This document shows positions 9,428-19,959 of a DNA stretch of 43,680 bases, piece by piece. Source of the stretch: Bacillus sp. HNG (GTDB lineage: Bacteria > Bacillota > Bacilli > Bacillales > Bacillaceae_L). How positions within the stretch are numbered: position 1 is the first letter of the stretch; each line of letters starts with the position of its first letter. A program made the position numbers and the translations under genes. The stretch covers positions 1-43,680 of the forward strand of contig NZ_QUQV01000024.1 of NCBI RefSeq assembly GCF_003400205.1, given 5' to 3'. The notes beneath the pieces were generated by a model that saw only the letters and a program-made list of their open reading frames with translations, made no database searches and was not told the origin of the DNA.

Positions 9428-10821
9428 ACGAGGAATGTGGTGTATTTGGTATCTGGGGTCACCCAGACGCAGCTCAAATTACGTACTATGGATTACACAG
9501 TTTACAGCATCGTGGTCAAGAGGGTGCCGGCATTGTTGTCAGCAATGGTGAAAAGCTTCGCATTGTAAAAGGGGAAGGCCTTGTAAACGAAGTATTTGGC
9601 AATGGCGAACTTGAACAACTACAAGGTAAAGCAGCCATTGGGCATGTTCGTTATGCAACAGCAGGGGGCGGAGGCATTCAAAATGTTCAGCCCCTCCTCT
9701 TCAATTCTCAAGTAGGTGGGCTTGCTATTGCCCATAATGGAAATCTTGTAAATGCAAATGACCTAAAGCATCAATTGGAAAACCAAGGGAGTATTTTTCA
9801 AACAACTTCCGACACTGAGGTTCTCGCTCATTTAACGAGAAAAAGCGGTTATACAAAAATCAAGGACCGCGTTAAAAATGCTTTAACGATGTTAAAAGGG
9901 GCCTATGCCTTTTTGATAATGACCGAAAAGAAAATGATAGTTGCCCTTGATCCAAATGGTCTTCGTCCATTATCACTTGGTAGACTCGGTGATGCTTGGG
10001 TAGTAGCTTCTGAGACTTGTGCATTTGACATTGTAGGAGCAAAGTTTGAAAGAGACGTTGAGCCAGGTGAACTAATTGTCATTAACGATGAAGGAATTCA
10101 TTCGGAACGTTTCTCATTAATGACCAATCGCGCGATGTGCAGCATGGAATATATTTATTTTTCTCGTCCTGATAGCAATATTAATGGTATCAATGTTCAT
10201 ACCGCTCGTAAAAATTTAGGCAAACAGCTTGCCCTGGAAGCACCAATTGAAGCCGATGTCATAACAGGAGTACCTGATTCAAGTATTTCAGCTGCTATCG
10301 GTTATGCAGAGCAGTCAGGAATTCCGTATGAACTTGGTCTCATTAAAAATCGTTATGTAGGTAGAACTTTTATAAAACCTTCCCAATCACTGCGGGAACA
10401 AGGGGTAAAAATGAAGCTCTCGGCTGTTCGTGGTGTTGTTGAAGGAAAACGTGTTGTTATGGTGGATGATTCAATTGTACGTGGGACTACAAGCCGACGA
10501 ATTGTCAACATGCTTCGTGAAGCAGGGGCAACGGAAGTGCATGTTTGCATTAGTTCACCGCCAATGAAGAATCCGTGCTTCTACGGAATTGATACCTCAA
10601 CACATGAGGAGTTGATTGCTTCTTCACATTCAGTTGAAGAAATCCGTGAACTTATTGGAGCAGATACATTAACGTTTCTAAGTCCGGAAGGGTTAGTAAA
10701 AGCAATTGGCAGACCGTTTGAAGGAGAAACGCGCGGACAATGTATGGCTTGCTTTACAGGAAAATATCCAACCGAAATCTTCCCAGATACGGTATTACCA
10801 CATGAGAAAGTTTTAACTTAA
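9403..10821 (+). CDS. purF: Amidophosphoribosyltransferase (PurF)
   Basis: PurF makes phosphoribosylamine from PRPP and glutamine, the first committed step. ATG 9403 is preferred to TTG 9385 because AAAGGAG precedes it and it gives the known 11-residue propeptide [11 protein letters not shown] before the catalytic Cys12. The PRPP loop [16 protein letters not shown] begins at residue 351. Cysteines in [14 protein letters not shown] and GQCMACF fit the 4Fe-4S ligands of the Bacillus enzyme. Length is 472 residues. The last codons and stop lie inside the left hairpin of repeat R1, so the C-terminus (KVLT) may have been shaped by that element. Confidence 0.97.
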   Translation: MLAELKGLNEECGVFGIWGHPDAAQITYYGLHSLQHRGQEGAGIVVSNGEKLRIVKGEGLVNEVFGNGELEQLQGKAAIGHVRYATAGGGGIQNVQPLLFNSQVGGLAIAHNGNLVNANDLKHQLENQGSIFQTTSDTEVLAHLTRKSGYTKIKDRVKNALTMLKGAYAFLIMTEKKMIVALDPNGLRPLSLGRLGDAWVVASETCAFDIVGAKFERDVEPGELIVINDEGIHSERFSLMTNRAMCSMEYIYFSRPDSNINGINVHTARKNLGKQLALEAPIEADVITGVPDSSISAAIGYAEQSGIPYELGLIKNRYVGRTFIKPSQSLREQGVKMKLSAVRGVVEGKRVVMVDDSIVRGTTSRRIVNMLREAGATEVHVCISSPPMKNPCFYGIDTSTHEELIASSHSVEEIRELIGADTLTFLSPEGLVKAIGRPFEGETRGQCMACFTGKYPTEIFPDTVLPHEKVLT

Positions 10822-10995
10822 TTCAGCCTTCAGCTGAATTAAGTTAAAACGCCGGCGGATGCCACGATTTTTCAAAGGAATTTTTTCGAGCCTAGGATCA
10901 AAGACTAAGAGCGCCACTTCCTGTGGCAACGTCTTTGTGACCCACCTCGTGTGGACCTAAAAAAATCGGGCAGCAAATACGCCTTGGCGTATTTG
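10810..10995 (+). repeat. Repeat R1, copy a (purF-purM gap), carrying nested R2
   Basis: A perfect 18-bp hairpin (10810-10827 with 10833-10850) includes the purF stop. GCCGGCGGATGCCACGATTT follows, then a left arm ending in TTTTTTCGAG (to 10890), a 68-bp insert holding R2, the right arm AAAAAATCGGGC, and a 10-bp hairpin CAAATACGCC/GGCGTATTTG (974-983 with 986-995 of this kilobase). Copies b and c share all parts except the insert. It ends 31 nt before purM. Confidence 0.85.
10900..10955 (+). repeat. Micro-element R2, copy a, nested in R1a
   Basis: A 56-nt unit with three stems: AAAGAC/GTCTTT (10900-10905 with 10931-10936), GCCAC/GTGGC (10913-10917 with 10923-10927) nested within it, and CCAC/GTGG (10942-10945 with 10951-10954). 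It is 45/56 identical, without gaps, to 14365-14420. It occupies the apex of the R1 central hairpin, where the other R1 copies have only a few bases. Confidence 0.8.
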
Positions 10996-11026
10996 ATTGC
11001 TAAATTAAAGTAGAGGTGTTCAGAAC

Positions 11027-12067
11027 ATGGCAAATGCTTATAAGCAAGCTGGAGTAGATATTGAAGCAGGCTATGAAGCTGTTTCTAGAATGAAAAAGCA
11101 TGTCGCAAAAACCGTTCGACCTGAAGTGATGGGTGGACTTGGTAGCTTTGGTGGCATGTTTGATCTTTCAAAAGTCAATGTGAAAGAGCCTGTTTTAGTT
11201 TCGGGCACAGACGGTGTCGGCACGAAGCTCATGTTGGCCTTTATGATGGATAAGCACGATACGATTGGGATCGATGCAGTTGCAATGTGTGTGAATGATA
11301 TTGTGGTTCAAGGAGCTGAGCCCTTATACTTTTTAGATTATATCGCATGCGGGAAAGCAAAGCCTGAAAAAATCGAACAGATTGTAAAGGGGATTGCAGA
11401 TGGCTGTGAACAAGCGGGTTGTGCGTTAATTGGCGGTGAGACAGCGGAAATGCCAGGGATGTATAATGAGAATGAATATGATCTTGCAGGCTTTTCAGTA
11501 GGTGTTGCTGAAAAATCCAAGCTTGTAACGGGTGCTTCGATTAAGCCTGGAGATGTTTTAATCGGTCTATCTTCTAGTGGCCTTCACAGCAACGGCTATT
11601 CACTTGTACGTAAGGTATTGCTTGAGGATGGCGGGCTAGATCTTGCGAAAAACTATGGAGAAATCGGTCGTCCATTAGGGGAAGAACTTCTACAGCCCAC
11701 AAAAATTTATGTGAAATCCTTGTTAAAAGCAATGGAGACATTTGAAATTAAGGGAATGTCCCATATTACCGGTGGAGGTTTTATTGAAAATATTCCTCGG
11801 ATGCTACCAGATGGTGTGGGAGCAGAGATTGACTACGGCTCATGGCCAATTCCACCCATTTTTGACCTACTTCAAGAGACTGGTAACCTCAATCGAAAAG
11901 AAATGTTTAATATTTTTAACATGGGAATTGGGATGGTCCTTGCTGTTGAAGAAGCGATTCTACATGATGTAATTCACCTTCTTGAAGAGCAAGGAGAAAA
12001 GGCATTTATTATTGGACGTATGAAAGAAGGAAACGGTGTGACCTTTGGTGGAGGAGCACTTGTATGA
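11027..12067 (+). CDS. purM: Phosphoribosylformylglycinamidine cyclo-ligase (PurM)
   Basis: PurM closes the imidazole ring, turning FGAM into AIR with ATP. The 346-residue protein has the AIR-synthase fold, with [39 protein letters not shown] and the C-terminal FGGGALV. AGAGGTG precedes the ATG by about 8 nt. It is separated from purF by about 205 bp filled by repeat R1 rather than being closely packed, and overlaps purN by 4 nt. Confidence 0.97.
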   Translation: MANAYKQAGVDIEAGYEAVSRMKKHVAKTVRPEVMGGLGSFGGMFDLSKVNVKEPVLVSGTDGVGTKLMLAFMMDKHDTIGIDAVAMCVNDIVVQGAEPLYFLDYIACGKAKPEKIEQIVKGIADGCEQAGCALIGGETAEMPGMYNENEYDLAGFSVGVAEKSKLVTGASIKPGDVLIGLSSSGLHSNGYSLVRKVLLEDGGLDLAKNYGEIGRPLGEELLQPTKIYVKSLLKAMETFEIKGMSHITGGGFIENIPRMLPDGVGAEIDYGSWPIPPIFDLLQETGNLNRKEMFNIFNMGIGMVLAVEEAILHDVIHLLEEQGEKAFIIGRMKEGNGVTFGGGALV

Positions 12068-12648
12068 AAAAAATAGCAGTTTTTGCATCGGGCAGTGGCA
12101 CAAATTTTCAAGCCATAATGGATTCGATTAAGGAAGGAAGACTTGCGGCAAAAATTGAATTAGTAGTTTGTGATAAGCCTGGTGCGAAGGTGATTGAGCG
12201 TGCTTCAAAGGAATGGGTGGAGACCTTTGTTTTTTCACCAAAAGAATATCCAGAAAAATCATTGTTTGAAGCGGAAATTGTAGAAAAACTACGTGCGAAA
12301 AATGTAGAATTAATAGTGTTAGCTGGATATATGAGATTAATTGGTAATACACTTTTACAGGCGTATCGTAATAAAATCGTGAACATCCATCCGTCATTAT
12401 TGCCAACATTTCCGGGTAAAGATGCGATTGGTCAGGCATATCGAGCAGGTGTCAACATGACAGGCGTTACGATTCATTATGTGGACGAGGGCATGGATAC
12501 GGGACCAATCATTGCACAGCGGGAGTTGGCGATCGAACCGGGGGATACGTTAGAGAGCATCGAAGAAAAAGTACATGATATCGAACATGAATTTTATCCA
12601 CAAATCCTGCAGTCTCTTGTAACAGCGAAGAGCGGAAATCTACAGTAA
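12064..12648 (+). CDS. purN: Phosphoribosylglycinamide formyltransferase (PurN)
   Basis: PurN transfers the formyl group of 10-formyl-tetrahydrofolate to GAR. The catalytic triad Asn107, His109 and Asp145 is present in [14 protein letters not shown] and DEGMDTGP. Length is 194 residues, as in Bacillus. The ATG overlaps the purM stop (ATGA) with GGTGGAGGAG upstream. PurH follows after 12 nt. Confidence 0.97.
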   Translation: MKKIAVFASGSGTNFQAIMDSIKEGRLAAKIELVVCDKPGAKVIERASKEWVETFVFSPKEYPEKSLFEAEIVEKLRAKNVELIVLAGYMRLIGNTLLQAYRNKIVNIHPSLLPTFPGKDAIGQAYRAGVNMTGVTIHYVDEGMDTGPIIAQRELAIEPGDTLESIEEKVHDIEHEFYPQILQSLVTAKSGNLQ

Positions 12649-12660
12649 GGAGCGATTAAC

Positions 12661-14199
12661 GTGACAATTAAACGTGCACTTGTCAGTGTTTCAGATAAAC
12701 AAGGTCTTGTTCCATTTGTGAAAGGATTAATTGAAAATGGGGTTGAGGTTATCTCAACAGGAGGTACAAAACGTACTCTTGAAGAGGCAGGACTTACAGT
12801 GATCGGAATTTCAGAAGTAACTGGCTTTCCAGAAATCATGGATGGACGTGTAAAAACCCTTCATCCTAATATTCATGGTGGACTTCTTGCGGTTCGAGAA
12901 AATGAAGAACATGTCAAACAGCTTCAAGAACATCAGATTACACCGATTGATTTAGTAGTTGTAAACCTATATCCATTCCAACAAACGATTGCGAAGCCAG
13001 ACGTTCAGTTTGCGGATGCAATTGAAAATATCGATATCGGTGGACCATCTATGCTTCGTTCTGCAGCTAAAAACCACAAGTATGTAACAGTTGTTGTTGA
13101 CCCACAGGATTACGACAATGTTTTAGCAGAGATTACAGAAAAGGGTGAAGTTACAGCACGAACAAAGCTTCGCTTAGGTGCAAAGGTATTCCGTCATACA
13201 GCTGCTTATGATGCAGTAATTGCTGAATTCTTAACAAATGCAGCGGGTGAGGAAAGTCCAGAATCCTTAACGGTTACGTATGAAAAGAAACAAGACCTCC
13301 GTTATGGAGAAAACCCACATCAAAAGGCAGCATTTTATAAAAAGCCATTAGGTACACCTGTTTCCATTGCGTCAGCCACCCAATTACACGGAAAAGAATT
13401 ATCCTACAATAACATTAATGACGCGGATGCCGCGTTACAAATCGTCAAAGAGTTCAAAGAGCCAGCTGCAGTTGCAGTTAAACATATGAACCCTTGTGGA
13501 GTAGGGGTTGGAAATACATTAGAGGAAGCTTATCAAAAAGCATATGAAGCAGATTCTACATCTATTTTTGGTGGAATTATTGCGGTTAACCGTGAAGTTG
13601 ACGCGCAAACTGCTCATAAATTGCGAGAAATTTTCTTAGAAATTATTATTGCCCCATCATTTAGCAAGGAAGCTTTTGAGATACTTTCTTCAAAGAAAAA
13701 CTTACGTCTCCTAACTGTTGATTTTTCAGATGACAAGAAGGTGGAGAAGAAGCTTGTGTCCGTTCGTGGTGGACTGCTTGTCCAGGATGAAGATGCATAT
13801 GGTTTAGATGATGCAACTATTTCTATTCCGACAAAGCGTGAACCAACCGAGCAAGAGTGGGCTGATTTAAAGCTTGGCTGGAAGGTTGTAAAACACGTGA
13901 AATCAAATGCAATTGTCTTAACAAAAGACGATATGACAATAGGAATAGGCGCAGGTCAAATGAACCGTGTAGGGTCAGCGAATATCGCAATTAATCAAGC
14001 GGGTGAAAAGGCAAAAGGATCGGCACTTGCATCAGATGCCTTCTTCCCAATGGGTGACACAGTAGAAGCCGCAGCAAAAGCAGGTATTACAGCCATCATC
14101 CAACCAGGTGGATCGATTCGTGACGAAGAGTCCATTCAAAAAGCAGACGAATACGGAATCGCAATGGTCTTTACCGGAGTACGTCATTTTAAACATTAA
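12661..14199 (+). CDS. purH: Bifunctional AICAR formyltransferase / IMP cyclohydrolase (PurH)
   Basis: PurH performs the last two steps to IMP. The N-terminal IMP cyclohydrolase domain (about 1-195) begins [15 protein letters not shown] and has STGGTKRTL. The C-terminal AICAR transformylase domain contains [10 protein letters not shown] (Lys274, His275). Length is 512 residues, the usual size. The start is GTG, with AAGGAG 7 nt upstream. The next gene, purD, lies 306 bp away across repeat R3. Confidence 0.97.
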   Translation: MTIKRALVSVSDKQGLVPFVKGLIENGVEVISTGGTKRTLEEAGLTVIGISEVTGFPEIMDGRVKTLHPNIHGGLLAVRENEEHVKQLQEHQITPIDLVVVNLYPFQQTIAKPDVQFADAIENIDIGGPSMLRSAAKNHKYVTVVVDPQDYDNVLAEITEKGEVTARTKLRLGAKVFRHTAAYDAVIAEFLTNAAGEESPESLTVTYEKKQDLRYGENPHQKAAFYKKPLGTPVSIASATQLHGKELSYNNINDADAALQIVKEFKEPAAVAVKHMNPCGVGVGNTLEEAYQKAYEADSTSIFGGIIAVNREVDAQTAHKLREIFLEIIIAPSFSKEAFEILSSKKNLRLLTVDFSDDKKVEKKLVSVRGGLLVQDEDAYGLDDATISIPTKREPTEQEWADLKLGWKVVKHVKSNAIVLTKDDMTIGIGAGQMNRVGSANIAINQAGEKAKGSALASDAFFPMGDTVEAAAKAGITAIIQPGGSIRDEESIQKADEYGIAMVFTGVRHFKH

Positions 14200-14227
14200 A
14201 TGGTTTTGAAGAAAACTGGTAAATTTT

Positions 14228-14477
14228 AGTTGATTGGAGTGTGTGGCACGAGATCCTTGAAAATGCACGCATTTTCTTCGTGCGGTGTAGTTTCCAGGAA
14301 GCCTATTCAATTTCCTGCGGGAAAAGCGAGGCCAGGGGAGACCCTGCAGGAGCAATTAATGTTCGAAGCCTAAAAGCGCCACATCCTGTGGCAACGGCTT
14401 CGTGACCTACATCATGTAGGCCCGAGGAGGCTCCCGGACCGCCCGCGGAAAGCAAGTGCCAGTAGCGGAAATCAACT
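14228..14477 (+). repeat. Long palindromic repeat R3 (purH-purD gap)
   Basis: Outer arms AGTTGATT (14228-14235) and AATCAACT (14470-14477) pair; inner conserved blocks include CCTGCGGGAAAAGCG, GGGGAGACCCTGCAGGAG and GAGGAGGCTCCCGGACCGCC. I recognise this block order as a widespread Bacillaceae intergenic palindrome (recollection only). This copy is enlarged by an internal hairpin at 14246-14283 (GCACG/CGTGC and GAAAATGC/GCATTTTC) and by R2 near its apex. It fills almost the whole gap. Confidence 0.75.
14365..14420 (+). repeat. Micro-element R2, copy b, nested in R3
   Basis: A 56-nt unit with stems GAAGCC/GGCTTC (14365-14370 with 14396-14401), GCCACA/TGTGGC (14378-14383 with 14387-14392) and CCTACAT/ATGTAGG (14406-14420). 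It aligns without gaps to 10900-10955. Of 11 differences, six form three compensatory pair changes, so the structure rather than the sequence is conserved. Confidence 0.8.
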
Positions 14478-14505
14478 GCTCTACACTAGTAAATGGGGTG
14501 AATAA

Positions 14506-15798
<1,293 letters not shown>

Positions 15799-15831
15799 TT
15801 AACGCGTAATTACCCTAAATTCAAACGCAAA

Positions 15832-15858
15832 AAGGTAAGAGGGACGCCCTCTTACCTT
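15832..15858 (-). terminator. Terminator between purD and the convergent DUF2892 gene
   Basis: A 12-bp perfect stem (15832-15843 with 15847-15858) with a 3-nt loop. The T-run follows the stem when read on the minus strand, so it serves mainly the DUF2892 gene; it may also stop transcription from purD. Confidence 0.8.
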
Positions 15859-15859
15859 G

Positions 15860-16117
15860 TTAAGATGGATTTACTGGAGGAAGCTGCTTTTGTGGCTCTG
15901 GCTCTTCTTGCTTTCTTTCAACATATTCATTAAAGAGAGCTGTAAGCGGGCAAAAACGGGTTATCCCCTCGGCGACCTTCATTCCCCCAAGCATTGCAAC
16001 CACAATAAAACTCTCACGCCATGGGCGTTTAACCATTTTTGCTGTAGCCCATGCCAGCATCGTAAATCCACAAGTGATGCGAATTAACGCATTAATCATC
16101 CCGATATTTGGTTTCAT
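15860..16117 (-). CDS. YgaP-like membrane protein (DUF2892)
   Basis: The 85-residue protein has two hydrophobic segments (about 7-28 and 34-55) and the CPLTALF motif typical of the YgaP transmembrane domain family. In other bacteria this domain can be fused to rhodanese, but here it is free. The C-terminal tail is proline- and glutamate-rich. TAAGGAGG lies 7 nt before the ATG. It is transcribed against purD; the role is unknown. Confidence 0.82.
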   Translation of the reverse strand: MKPNIGMINALIRITCGFTMLAWATAKMVKRPWRESFIVVAMLGGMKVAEGITRFCPLTALFNEYVERKQEEPEPQKQLPPVNPS

Positions 16118-16264
16118 TTGATAACCTCCTTACACATCTTTACAAATCAACTTAAAATTTTTACAAATTTTCACAAAGTCTTTAATGCAGTAAATCGATT
16201 AATATGGTACTATAATGTAAAGCGCTTCCATGGGGCTTTTAAGCTGAGATAGGAGAGATGGTTA

Positions 16265-18007
16265 ATGGTTGGGCAACGTTACCGCTGGAAAAATAAGCAA
16301 CTTCGAGAACATGTTGCTGTCATAGATGGAAAAAAATCACCAACGATTCTATTAAAAAATGTCACATACTTAAATCAACTATTAAGAAAATGGATTACCG
16401 CACATATTTGGATTTACCAGGATCGCATCGTGTATGTTGGTCAGCAGTTACCATCAAAACTCATCGACTGTGAAATTGTAGAGTGTGATGGGAAATTCGT
16501 TGTGCCAGGTTATATTGAACCTCATGCACATTCTTTTCATTTATATAATCCCCACTCATTTGCTCAATATGCATCCCAAACAGGGACAACAACAATCATC
16601 AATGACAACTTAGTACTAGCGTTACAAACGACAAAAAAGAAAGCGTTTTCTTTTATAGAAGAAATGAAGAAACTTCCTGTCACCATGTACTGGTGGTGCC
16701 GATATGACCCTCAGACTGAAATTCATCATGAGGAACAAGCTTTTTCGAATGGGAATGTACTAAGCTGGATTGAGCATGACTCTGTTGTTCAAGGTGGAGA
16801 ATTGACAGGATGGCCAAAGCTACTTGATGGCGATGACCTTATGCTACATTGGATTCAAGAAACGAAAAGGATTGGAAAAAAGGTCGAAGGACACTTTCCG
16901 GGAGCTTCGGAAAAAACTTTAGCAAAATTGATGCTATTAGGTGCTGATAGCGATCATGAATCAATGACAGGAACCGACGTGTTAAATCGTCTACTACAAG
17001 GGTACACCACTTCGCTACGCTACTCATCGATTCGTCCGGACCTACCCAAGATTTTAGACGAAATTCATGAAATGGGCATTGATCAGTATGATCATTTCAT
17101 CTTCACGACCGATGGTTCGCCACCTGCGTTTTACGAGCAGGGAATCATTGATTATATGATTAAAATTGCCATCGAGAAAGGCGTTCCCATTATCGATGCG
17201 TACAATATGGCGACGATTAATGTGGCAAGACATTATAATATCGAGAATCTCCATGGTATGATTGCAACGGGAAGAATCGCAAACCTCAATATTTTATCTG
17301 CAAAAGACAATCCGACTCCTGAATCCGTTCTTTCTAAAGGAGTTTGGTTGAAACGAGATAATAAAGACCAGAATGCGTTTCCGGAATTTCCATGGAAGAG
17401 CGAAGGTTTTTCAAATCTTGCTACAAACTGGGAGTTAACGTTAGATGATCTCCAATTTTCCATGCCATTTGGAATGAAGATGGAAAATGCAGTGATAATG
17501 AAGCCATATTCCATTTCCATCGATGCGTCTTATGATGAGATTTCAATGGATCATGATGAGAGCTTCCTGATGCTTGTGGACAGAGAAGGAAAATGGCGTG
17601 TAAATACAATTGTAAAAGGTTTTGCGAACCGTATTTCAGGATTTGCAAGTTCTTTTTCAAATACGGGTGATTTTGTATTAATTGGTAAAAATAAAAAGGA
17701 TATGCTTCTTGCCTTTAATCGAATGAAAGAAATGGGCGGTGGTATTGTTTTAACGGAGGGTGGTACCATACTACACGAAATCCCGTTAGATATAGGTGGA
17801 GTGACATCATCAAAATCGGTAATAGAATTAAGCTCGCTTGAAAAAGAATTTGTTCGTTTAGTGCGGGAACGCGGATATCGTCATAGTGATCCAATCTATA
17901 CATTAACGTTTTTATCGTCTACCCATTTGCCATATATTCGCATCACACCTCAAGGGATTTATGATGTCATGAATAAAATAGTACTCTTTCCGTCAATAAT
18001 GCGTTAA
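16265..18007 (+). CDS. yerA: Adenine deaminase-like amidohydrolase YerA
   Basis: A 580-residue metal-dependent amidohydrolase resembling adenine deaminase and equivalent in position to YerA of B. subtilis. The metal-binding motif PGYIEPHAHSFH (His87, His89) and the later FTTDGSPPA with the conserved Asp are visible. Adenine deaminase converts adenine to hypoxanthine, which would fit its place after purD, but activity of the YerA branch is not established. The start has GGAGAG 9 nt upstream. A TATAAT at 16211-16216 is a likely -10; no good -35 is seen. Confidence 0.85.
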   Translation: MVGQRYRWKNKQLREHVAVIDGKKSPTILLKNVTYLNQLLRKWITAHIWIYQDRIVYVGQQLPSKLIDCEIVECDGKFVVPGYIEPHAHSFHLYNPHSFAQYASQTGTTTIINDNLVLALQTTKKKAFSFIEEMKKLPVTMYWWCRYDPQTEIHHEEQAFSNGNVLSWIEHDSVVQGGELTGWPKLLDGDDLMLHWIQETKRIGKKVEGHFPGASEKTLAKLMLLGADSDHESMTGTDVLNRLLQGYTTSLRYSSIRPDLPKILDEIHEMGIDQYDHFIFTTDGSPPAFYEQGIIDYMIKIAIEKGVPIIDAYNMATINVARHYNIENLHGMIATGRIANLNILSAKDNPTPESVLSKGVWLKRDNKDQNAFPEFPWKSEGFSNLATNWELTLDDLQFSMPFGMKMENAVIMKPYSISIDASYDEISMDHDESFLMLVDREGKWRVNTIVKGFANRISGFASSFSNTGDFVLIGKNKKDMLLAFNRMKEMGGGIVLTEGGTILHEIPLDIGGVTSSKSVIELSSLEKEFVRLVRERGYRHSDPIYTLTFLSSTHLPYIRITPQGIYDVMNKIVLFPSIMR

Positions 18008-18024
18008 AATATAAAAGGATTTAT

Positions 18025-18050
18025 CAAAATACGCTAAGGCGCTTGTGATT
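18025..18050 (+). repeat. Probable decayed 3' end of repeat R1 before yerB
   Basis: CAAAATACGCTAAGGCGC and the following GATT match the terminal hairpin of R1 at about 20 of 26 positions. It ends 29 nt before the yerB ATG, the same distance range (20-31 nt) as the three full copies. The rest of R1 is absent. The match is short, so it remains tentative. Confidence 0.45.
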
Positions 18051-18079
18051 TAATCTTAACAAAGGTTGTGTGCTCGATA

Positions 18080-19132
18080 ATGAAAAAGACTTTATACATT
18101 CTAGGAATTGCCCTATTACTTCTATCCGCAGCATGTAGTAATAAAGAAGAAGCTTCAAAACAGCAGGATGAGCATGAACCAAAACAAACCGAGCCGGTTG
18201 CTAAAGAAGGACCAAGCCAAGAGTTTGAACATGTTTTCCCATTAACGGGGATGGAGACAAATGATGACGTAAACAATCGTCCGTTTGCGGTAATGGTTAA
18301 TAATCATCCGCAAGCAAGGCCCCAATCCGGTTTACACATGGCAGATGTTGTCTATGAAGTGTTAGCTGAGGGCGATGTTACGCGCTTCCTCGCGGTGTTC
18401 CAAAGTGAAAAACCCGAAATTATTGGACCTGTTCGTAGTGCGAGAGATTATTATATTGAGTTGAGCAAAGGCTTTGATGCCCTATATGTAGCACATGGAT
18501 GGAGTCCTGAGGCCCAACAAATATTGAACAGCGGCAAGGTCGACAACATAAATGGTATGGTCTATGATGGTAGTCTGTTTTGGAGAGCTGACCATAATGT
18601 TGCTCCCCATAACTCATATATTTCCTTTGAAAATATCGTAAAAGGGGCAGATAAACAAGGATATTCAATGGAAGAAGAGGTTCCAAGCTTTGTATTTTTA
18701 TCTGAAGACGAAGTAAATGGAATTGAAGGAACACAAGCTGAACATGTTCGAGTGTCCTATTCATCAAGAGATATTTTTGCTGCTGTCTATGATTATAATC
18801 AAGAAAAAGGCAAGTATGAGCGTTATAGTGGTGGCGATCAAACAGTGGACCGAGAAACGAATACGCCAGTGCTACTCGATAATGTGTTAATTGTTGAAAT
18901 GAATCATCGCCTTATTGATGATTATGGTAGACGTGCCATCGATGTGACCTCTGGAGGTAAAGGCTATTTACTTCAAAAAGGTAAAGCGCAAGAAATCGAA
19001 TGGAGAAATGTTGATGGACGAATTGTTCCTTTTGTGAATGGCAAAGAACAAGGTTTTGTTCCAGGAAAAACGTGGATTAATATTATTCCAACATCACCAG
19101 GAATCGCAGGCGCCGTTTCGTTTGGTAATTAG
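18080..19132 (+). CDS. yerB: DUF3048 lipoprotein YerB
   Basis: A 350-residue lipoprotein: hydrophobic signal with lipobox LSAAC (Cys19), then an acidic linker and the DUF3048 domain (FAVMVNNHPQARPQSGL, VGPVRSARDYY-like IGPVRSARDYYIEL). The function is unknown; it would be anchored outside the cell membrane. ATG 18080 is chosen instead of the upstream GTG because it starts the signal peptide MKKTLYILG, and AAAGG lies about 13 nt upstream. Same neighbours as in B. subtilis (yerA, yerC). Confidence 0.88.
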   Translation: MKKTLYILGIALLLLSAACSNKEEASKQQDEHEPKQTEPVAKEGPSQEFEHVFPLTGMETNDDVNNRPFAVMVNNHPQARPQSGLHMADVVYEVLAEGDVTRFLAVFQSEKPEIIGPVRSARDYYIELSKGFDALYVAHGWSPEAQQILNSGKVDNINGMVYDGSLFWRADHNVAPHNSYISFENIVKGADKQGYSMEEEVPSFVFLSEDEVNGIEGTQAEHVRVSYSSRDIFAAVYDYNQEKGKYERYSGGDQTVDRETNTPVLLDNVLIVEMNHRLIDDYGRRAIDVTSGGKGYLLQKGKAQEIEWRNVDGRIVPFVNGKEQGFVPGKTWINIIPTSPGIAGAVSFGN

Positions 19133-19167
19133 TAGAAGAACATCTTAAAAAGGGAGATACAATCTAT

Positions 19168-19470
19168 ATGCAAATTGATAAATTACGTGGGAAAGAACTT
19201 GATCAATTATTTAATGCAGTCCTTTCACTAAAAGATCTTGAAGAGTGCTATCGATTCTTTGATGATTTATGTACTGTAAATGAAATTCAATCATTGGCTC
19301 AACGCCTTGAAGTTGCAAGAATGCTTCAAGAGGGTAACACGTACCATAAGATTGAAACGGAAACAGGAGCTAGTACAGCAACGATTTCTCGTGTCAAGCG
19401 ATGCTTGAACTATGGGAATGATGCCTATCAAATGGCATTAGACCGTGTAAAAGAAGTGGAAAAACAATAA
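19168..19470 (+). CDS. yerC: TrpR-like DNA-binding protein YerC
   Basis: A 100-residue protein of the TrpR/YerC/YecD family, nearly identical to B. subtilis YerC. The helix-turn-helix is at about 55-80 (NTYHKIETETGASTATISRVKRCL). The target is not visible here. AAAGGGAG lies 9 nt before the ATG. It follows yerB by 35 nt and ends at a strong terminator. Confidence 0.92.
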   Translation: MQIDKLRGKELDQLFNAVLSLKDLEECYRFFDDLCTVNEIQSLAQRLEVARMLQEGNTYHKIETETGASTATISRVKRCLNYGNDAYQMALDRVKEVEKQ

Positions 19471-19478
19471 AGATAGGG

Positions 19479-19508
19479 AAGTCGGAACCTTGGGGTTTCG
19501 GCTTTTTT
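19479..19508 (+). terminator. Terminator after yerC
   Basis: An 11-bp stem (19479-19489 with 19494-19504, with two G-U pairs) is followed by six T. It separates yerC from the tandem array and the pcrB promoter. Confidence 0.85.
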
Positions 19509-19593
19509 CTTTTATAACTAGAAGGGTATAAGAGGTTTTTTTTGCTTTTGTTAAGGTATTTTCGATATTATTCAAATAAGCTGTTATATTTGG

Positions 19594-19853
19594 AGAATAA
19601 TTACCAAATTGATGAAAATTTCAGTGCATAAGTGAGGATTATAACAAGGGTATTACCGTTTTTATCCAAAAGTATGGTGATATTTGATGTTTAAGTTAAG
19701 GGTATTGCCAGTATTAACCAAAAGTGTAGTCATATTTGATGTTTAAGTTAAGGGTATTACCAACAATATCCAAAGGCGTGTTCATAAACATTGTTTAAGA
19801 CAAGGGTGTTACCAGCATTATCCAAAAGTCGTATCTAATAATGTTTTTCTCCT
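19594..19853 (+). repeat. Tandem array A: 52-bp period, 4 copies plus one degenerate
   Basis: Units begin with AAGGG at 19646, 19698, 19750 and 19802, exactly 52 bp apart. Shared blocks are AAGGGTATTACC, ATCCAAAAG and TTTGATGTTTAAG. A more degenerate unit lies at 19594-19645 (TTACC in phase). The fourth copy decays after about 40 bp. There are no unique spacers, so it is not a CRISPR. It lies wholly between the yerC terminator and the pcrB promoter. Confidence 0.85.
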
Positions 19854-19899
19854 GAAAATCACCCATAAAAACTCATTTTTAATGAAATACACCTAGGTA

Positions 19900-19928
19900 T
19901 TAATAGATGCGTGTAGTTTTGTTATAAT
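19900..19928 (+). promoter_or_regulatory. Sigma-A promoter for pcrB
   Basis: An extended -10, TGTTATAAT (19920-19928), with TTAATA as a weak -35 (19900-19905) at 17 bp. The predicted start is about 25 nt before the pcrB ATG. Confidence 0.7.
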
Positions 19929-19959
19929 GGAGGAATGGAATGATGAATGGAGGATCTTC

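Noticed and set aside
10810-10850. Intrinsic terminator after purF
   Set aside because: The hairpin is strong but A/T-rich and not followed by a T-run, and purM-purD must be transcribed through it.
16216-16231. cre site just after the yerA -10 (TGTAAAGCGCTTCCA)
   Set aside because: The core AAAGCGCTT is present, but the TG and CA ends are out of register by one base with the consensus.
19594-19853. CRISPR array upstream of pcrB
   Set aside because: Units are contiguous 52-bp imperfect repeats without unique spacers, and no cas genes are nearby.
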